The notes beneath the pieces are model-generated. The model saw only the letters and a list, made by a program, of their open reading frames with translations, was not told the DNA's origin and made no database searches. This document shows, one piece after another, positions 58,594 through 64,000 of a stretch of 64,000 bases of DNA (its first letter is position 1; each line of letters starts with the position of its first letter). Position numbers and translations under genes: made by a program. The stretch is from Podospora bellae-mahoneyi (Eukaryota > Ascomycota > Sordariomycetes > Sordariales > Podosporaceae), in the NCBI RefSeq assembly GCF_035222275.1, contig NC_085881.1, forward strand, positions 4,154,001 through 4,218,000, given 5' to 3'.

Positions 58594-60815
58594 GGCCAAT
58601 CTCGAAGAGCGATCTGGCGCAACATGGGGGTTTTGCAAGAGCTAGACAGGTTCCGAAGCTGGATTAGATATTGTCCACAGTGTTAAAAACTGTCGCTGAC
58701 ATGTTTGGCCACTTGGTTAGTCTGCTGGCGCCGTTGACGTTGACGCTGGAACGTTGTCAGGCGGTTATCACATGCCCGAAAGTAGCTAAGAGGTGTCCTG
58801 TCCGTCCCCTTGAACGCACGATGCAATTACTCCCTGGATCCCGGCGGGCCGTCAAGCCACTGATGACGGGACGGAGGTGGTCATAGCTTCAAGGGAATTT
58901 GACGCGCGATGTGGCTCAGGGGTGGCTTGTGGCTGTGTGTGGAGGGCTTTCAACGACATTCGATTCAAGACATTGCGCTCTGACTGAAGACAGTGTTTGA
59001 TGAGATAAAAAATTGTGTTTCAGACATTTGAAACCACAGGCAGGGCTCTCTCTCGGCTGGTATCTGTGCTTCTTCAAGCACTGGCAAGTTCTCCTCTAGG
59101 CTTTGCTTGGATGGTGGATAATGCTCTGTTTTTAGATGAATACGAGATGAGAGCCTGACACTAAAAAAGATCGCAACATTTGATCTCATCTCGTCAATAT
59201 CAACACGGCGGCAAAAGACTCATCATTACTGGTATTTGTTTCCAAGCACAATCGATGTTGACTCTGACGATAGCGGAGGGCCTATGGTACCGGAAAAAGC
59301 TCGCATAAAATAATTCTCGTGTCCATGGCGGCTGGGCGAACACCACGTCGGGATACTACAGTCTTTATCAATGACGTTGACGACTTTCCAGAGATCCACA
59401 GTTAGGGTATAGTGTATTTAGCGCAGTTATTAACCAACTTTTGTGTCCGTTACCGCCTTGGCTAGCCCAGTATCCGAAGTTGAAACATGTCGTACTCTGG
59501 ATGACAGACGGCCGGATTTCCCACCTGTTTTGGGGACACGTGTGTACGCTCTTGGCAGCGGCTCATGAAGAGAAGAAGGCATGCGGTGAAACTGCAGCCT
59601 CTCTGGCAGTGTCTCTCGCCTGCCGCGTCAACACCTCCCATTTGCGAACTGGTGATTGTCGACAATCAAGGTGGCGCTAGTCCAGACTGCCAAGAGGTGG
59701 AACGGTACATCTTGCTCAGCTCGCTGCACCTCGATTCGGTGGGACAGCCCCGATCGTGAGCCCCCCACCAACCACTCCCGCCGAAGACGAGGAAAAAAAC
59801 GAATGGCTGACAGAAGAGAAGGAGGCTGCAGTCCGAAGGCTGGAGTGGCATCCATCCCGAGCCTCAAATACCAACACGAGGTGAGATACTGACCCAATTG
59901 CCTGATCAGCCAGTCCTCTGTGAAGCTGTCGAGCGTTTGTGTCTTTTGTCCGGGCGGCCGAGAAGGCTCTGTGACTCTGTCACTCTCTGTTCTCTTCTGG
60001 TTCTGTTCCAGGAGCTCCCTGCCAGGCTGTTCCCGCCCCTGTGGATGTTGGTGGGGACAATTCACACCCCTGCCAGTGCGGCGTCATCAAGGTTTCTGCG
60101 AGCTCCCTCTCTGCATTTCAGGAGCCGAACACCTCGATGGTTTTGTGAACTTCTACCGTCGGATTTATATCCCCAACCAGCCCAATTGATTATTACCAAA
60201 CATAACCGCCAACCACCCCCCTCCCCTCCGCCGTCTTTGTCCTGTTGCCACTGCCACGCACATCAGACTCTGCCACAGCGCCTTCCCAGCCAAGCTGAAC
60301 ATATCAAGCTTTCTGTCGGTGGGGGTATTGCTTGAGAGATCGGTGAAGGTGGAGCTGTGAGCGGAAATTCGGCAACGTGGAAGGCTGGCAGCTGGGAAGG
60401 CTCAGGTTTTGATACGAGTAAGCTTTTTCACAGATTGATCCTTTCCTTTTCGTCCACTGTCGAGCAGCTTCCGAGACCGAGAGCCGTCTGTTATACATTT
60501 GTCGTAGTGCCTGCCTGGTTTCCCTGCTTGGACTTGGCCTTACCTGATTTCTGCTTGTCTCAACTCCGCAAACCAAACCAAAACCCCAGACGTTGCATGG
60601 ACTGGATCACTGGTCGCTGAATGTCTCGTCCAGCACACAACCACACAAGCAGTCTGATACTGGGCATCTCCTAGACTAGTGCGAGCGATACATCAGCGGC
60701 AAGCTTTTTATAGGCGCGGAGATTCAGCGCCATACATCACGGTGGACTCTTCCTGCAGCTATTCGGCACTCCCCCCCACCTGATCGTCTCCTCTTCTGCA
60801 TTATCAAAAACAGCC
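58594..60815. other. Intergenic 2.2 kb, no gene seen
   Basis: Lies between the divergent dolichol kinase and Ser/Thr-rich protein genes. Short frames only (up to 145 codons), with no motifs or splice-supported extension. Confidence 0.5.
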
Positions 60816-62049
60816 ATGAGTCCTTCAAGCCCAGTCGGTGGTAAGCCGCCTTCTTACGAGCCAGTTCCCTCTGTCGACATCGACGAGAAAGCTGCCATCC
60901 AGACACCAAAAGATCTCGAGGACGGCCAACCACAACCTCGACGCAAAACCATGACTTTCTGCCGAAGAGCCATGTTGGTCTTGGGCCTCACATGGCTGGT
61001 GCTGACCGGTGTGGCCATGGCCGGCCCTCACCCGCGGTGGAAGATGCCGTGCCATCAGGCCGAAGGCCAGCAAGAGGTCGCCGATGCCTCAAGGGATTCA
61101 TCATTCTCAACTCTACTGAACGCGGCATCGCCCAAGTCTCTTCACGACCTTCTCCACCGGTACTTCCCCGAGAAGTTCCAAGACGGTGTCTGGCCATCGG
61201 AACGCGATGCCGTTGCGGCCGTTCACCAAGCCAATGCGGCTCTGGCAACGTCCATTGTCCAACTGGCCAAGCGGGACGCGAACTCGACCTCGATCGAAAC
61301 CTCCACTAGCGTGCCTGAACCCGAGCCCACAGCTTCAACGTCCTCTAGTTCTGTGCCCCCAGTTGAGACCACCATCACCACCACCACCACTACCGCCCCA
61401 ACCAGCACCTCGGTCATCACTCCCAGCAGCAAGCCGTCTCCCACGCCCACTCCCGAGCCTACTCCTACTACACAACCTGGTACGTCCCTCACGAGTCCCA
61501 CAGGGAACACTCTTCCCCCGGATGACCCTTCTTCTTCTGTGCCGCGGACGACTGTTGGTGCGTCTTCCACCTCTATGGCTTCGTCGTCCTCTTCGTCGTT
61601 GTCGTCGTCCTCTTCATCGCAGGTGTTGTCTTCTGCGGTTGATGGAGGTACGTTCGGCTTTTTTTTTTCCCGACGTTTTGCTCGACGTTTTGCTCGTTGA
61701 TATGAATTTGGAGTGATTGCTGATAGTCATCATAGAAACGACTTTGACGACCTCTACCATCCTGCCTGATGAGGAGACGTCTACTTCTACGCCTCCTCCC
61801 AACACGAGCAACACGAGACGTACCTCTAGCTCTATCGTCACCACTTTCACTCAGACCTCCAATGGCAATGTCATCACTGTCACATCGACGACTTTTGTCT
61901 ATGACATCCCGGTAGAGACGACGCCAGCGGGTGCTGAGGAGCCGACTGTTACCCCTAGCCTCCAGAACGGGGCTCTCGGGATGCAGAAGCAACAAAAGGG
62001 GTCGTTGTTGGCGGGTGTTATTGCTGCGATGGGCATGTTTCTGATTTAG
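60816..62049 (+). CDS. Ser/Thr-rich membrane/cell-wall protein, function unknown
   Basis: Exons 60816-61647 and 61736-62049 (88-nt intron with GTACGT donor and TGATAG context) encode 381 residues. The first ~50 residues are hydrophilic and cytosol-like (MSPSSPVGGKPPSYEPV). One membrane segment follows at about 52-70 (AMLVLGLTWLVLTGVAMA). Next is a folded-looking stretch (FSTLLNAASPKSLHDLLHRYF, VWPSERDAVAAVHQANA) ending in a KR site, then about 200 residues of Ser/Thr/Pro-rich, probably O-mannosylated stalk with SSSSS, TTTTT runs. The C-terminus is hydrophobic (GSLLAGVIAAMGMFLI), resembling a GPI-anchor signal. A type II anchor together with a GPI-like end is unusual. A surface or wall protein is likely; I do not recognise the family. 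Confidence 0.8.
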
Positions 62050-62774
62050 TGGGTGGAATTGGTGCGGACGCAAACCGGGTGGGAATGGGGACCCCCTGTT
62101 TGTTTCCTGGCGGGCATTGAGCTGGGTGCTTCATGGTGGCGGCCCTTTTCTTTCTGATGGTGGTTCTTTTCTTTCTGTCGTTCTGCATCGCAATGGGTCT
62201 TGGTTTTATTTTCAGGGTCTTGGGGTTCATCATTTCTTGCTTTCTTGGCGAGCCGTACTGCGTCATTCACGGCCGGCGCAGGCATCACATTCATTACGGG
62301 AGGGGTATACACATGGTAACAAAAGGGAAACATATGGCATAGATGGAACACAAACACACGCACAGAGAGAGAGAAGGGAGGGAATGTACATATATACGGG
62401 TATTATAATTGGTGAATTAGAGGGATCAATGGATGGGTAGGGAGCAGCTTTTTGCTGTAGCTATGCTGACATGATGATAGAGGAATACTATTGACATTAC
62501 AAAAAGAGACATGAGTGAGATTGTGATCCTACGAATTATATCTCTCTCTATCATTCGAATCCCTAGCCTCTGCAATGTTTTGGCAACTCAAAAAGTATAG
62601 GTAGTGATTGCGCATGATCTCGGTTTATTTATTATGGCCGCTATGAGTGTGATTTTGGGTATCGAAAATAGCATGGAGAAGTAATGTAAACAAGGTGTCT
62701 CTGGTGAATGTCTCGAGTTGGAATGTGCCCCCTTTTTTCCCCGGACATTCAACAACAAACAGGCGTGATGTGAT
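62050..62774. other. Convergent 3' region, no gene seen
   Basis: 725 bp between convergent stop codons. An AGAGAGAG tract lies near 62361. Nothing else was recognised. Confidence 0.5.
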
Positions 62775-63279
62775 TTAACCGGGCCCAATCTTTGGCATAT
62801 CGTGGTGCTCGCTCAGCCTGGAGAGGTGGGAATTCAGCTCCTCGACGCGCTGCTTGTGGGTTTTGAGGAGCTCGGGGCGGAGTTTGCCCGAGGAGGTGAG
62901 TTCTTGTAACTATTGATACCAACACCCGTCAGTAACAGCATTGAAGGATGAAATGGTGGAGGGGGGAGCATACCCTCTTGCGCTTTGCCTCTAGGAACCT
63001 GCGCTCTGCTTCTGTCTTTGGGGGGTCATTATCGTCGTTCTCCCCGTTTTCTGGTGGTGGTTCTTGGGATGGTGAGCGGCGTTGGAGTTGTTTTTCTGAG
63101 TCGGGGGTGGGTTCGGGTGTTGGTTTGTCTGCTGGGGGACCGGTAGAGAGGTTCTTTTCTAGGTCGGAGGGTTTGGATTTGGATTTTTTCTTCTTCTTTT
63201 TTATGGCGGCAGGGTTGTTGGAGACGCCTTTGAGTTTGAGGGTGCCGGGGACTGCGGCGCGGTAGTCTTCTGAGGGCAT
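62775..63279 (-). CDS. FAM32A-like (DUF1754) small nuclear protein
   Basis: Exons 62974-63279 and 62775-62909 (64-nt intron, GTATGC donor) encode 146 residues. The family hallmarks are a short N-terminal motif (GTLKLKG), a run of lysines ([11 protein letters not shown]), an acidic/Pro-rich middle, and a C-terminal helix [18 protein letters not shown]. That helix runs over the splice into [28 protein letters not shown]. The closing HDMPKIGPG is the most conserved part of FAM32A proteins. Human FAM32A is a nucleolar/spliceosomal protein that stabilises the exon ligation stage of the spliceosome. The fungal role is inferred from that. Confidence 0.9.
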
Positions 63280-64000
63280 TGTGGGCGGGGGTTATAGGGG
63301 AATGGGGGGATGTGGGAGGACGAGAAGGGTGGTGATGATGGGCTGATGGTTCAACTGCGGCGACTGGAGAAGGCGGTGGAAGATGGCAGGATGCGATAAG
63401 ATTCAGATAAGATACAGACATGTGTGTGGGGCGAGAAAGCGGGCGCCGTGTCGCGCCGAGAAAAAAGGCACAGACCCGGACCCCACTTAAAAGTTTTGGG
63501 GTATATCTTTAGATTTTGCGGTGCGAATTTGACGGTTTCTTCTTTTTCTTCTTTAGATCAAAAAGTATTCACGGAGCTGCCACGACCGTCGCTAGTATCC
63601 CACGGCGTCTGGTTGCCTGACCCTTGTTTGAGAGTCGCGCTCCGGAGATTGAAATCCTTGATAGGAAGTTTTGCACCTTTTCCTCTGTGGGTGTTAAATG
63701 CTGAATGATTGGAGACAATTTTTTTCTGTTTGTTGTTGATGATGGGGATGGAGGGGCTGGTTGAGGGCTTTCTCTGGACCTGGATTATCAAGAATTACGA
63801 TTGATTGCTGTGATTTTGCCAAGTGCTGCGATTGCTCTTCTATCAATCAAGTCATTGCCGTCAAGCTGTGATTTGCAACGTTTGTTGATGTGGGCTTCTC
63901 GTGGTATCGTTGGCATTCGTGATCTGTGATCCAGGCCCGGGCTGCCCAACTTCCATCACTGATGATTCTTAAACACTTGCTGCTGTACGTGCATTTCAAC
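63280..64000. other. Right-edge intergenic, no gene seen
   Basis: 721 bp upstream of the FAM32A-like gene with T/C-rich tracts near 63535-63556. No gene seen. Confidence 0.5.

Overview
This window looks like nuclear chromosome from a filamentous ascomycete, most probably a sordariomycete. Protein-coding genes lie on both strands. They are broken by short introns of mostly 47-90 nt with GTRNGT donors, CTAAC/CTGAC-like branch sites and YAG acceptors. The gene set is typical of Pezizomycotina: a GPI-anchored GH76 mannanase, an expanded BCS1-type AAA ATPase, a POM34 nucleoporin, an asparaginase-ankyrin fusion and a Ser/Thr-rich wall protein. No rRNA, tRNA or CRISPR array was recognised. Exon borders come from reading the sequence by eye, checking that frames join and that conserved motifs continue across each junction.

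Layout. 1-1539 (-): epoxide-hydrolase-like protein, running off the left edge. 3070-5930 (-): HID1. 6377-7117 (+): signal peptidase subunit SPC3. 7478-8370 (-): POM34. 8988-10764 (+): membrane-anchored AMP-binding-fold protein. 10999-13220 (-): MCM5. 13880-17494 (+): VPS54. 17955-18446: TIR element, probably a MITE. 18578-20073 (-): GH76 DFG5/DCW1-like. 21517-22634 (-): SET/NAP histone chaperone. 24359-26450 (+): asparaginase-ankyrin protein. 29218-31322 (+): BCS1-like ATPase. 34763-35995 (-): unknown low-complexity protein. 43327-44447 (-): fatty-acid elongase. 46046-46824 (+): COX6. 47523-49079 (-): RCC1/RanGEF-type protein. 49834-50404 (-): cyanovirin-N-homology secreted protein interrupted by an in-frame TGA. 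50910-52555 (-): mitochondrial 3-hydroxyisobutyryl-CoA hydrolase. 52917-55199 (-): dihydroxyacetone kinase with an N-terminal extension. 55847-58593 (-): dolichol kinase. 60816-62049 (+): Ser/Thr-rich membrane/wall protein. 62775-63279 (-): FAM32A-like protein.

Most of the window is housekeeping. Several genes serve the secretory route: SPC3, dolichol kinase, HID1, VPS54, GH76 and the elongase. Others serve the nucleus (MCM5, POM34, the SET chaperone, the RCC1 protein) or mitochondria (COX6, the hydrolase, perhaps the BCS1-like ATPase). Neighbours are mostly divergent or convergent pairs, with no sign of a biosynthetic cluster. Gene-free stretches of about 2.2-7.3 kb separate the gene groups between 26 and 61 kb.

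The most unusual items are the CVNH gene with one in-frame TGA in an otherwise intact three-exon frame, two enzyme-fold proteins that have lost their catalytic signatures (the epoxide-hydrolase-like and AMP-binding proteins), the dihydroxyacetone kinase extension with a hydrophobic segment, and the 492-bp TIR element carrying an internal 15-bp minisatellite.
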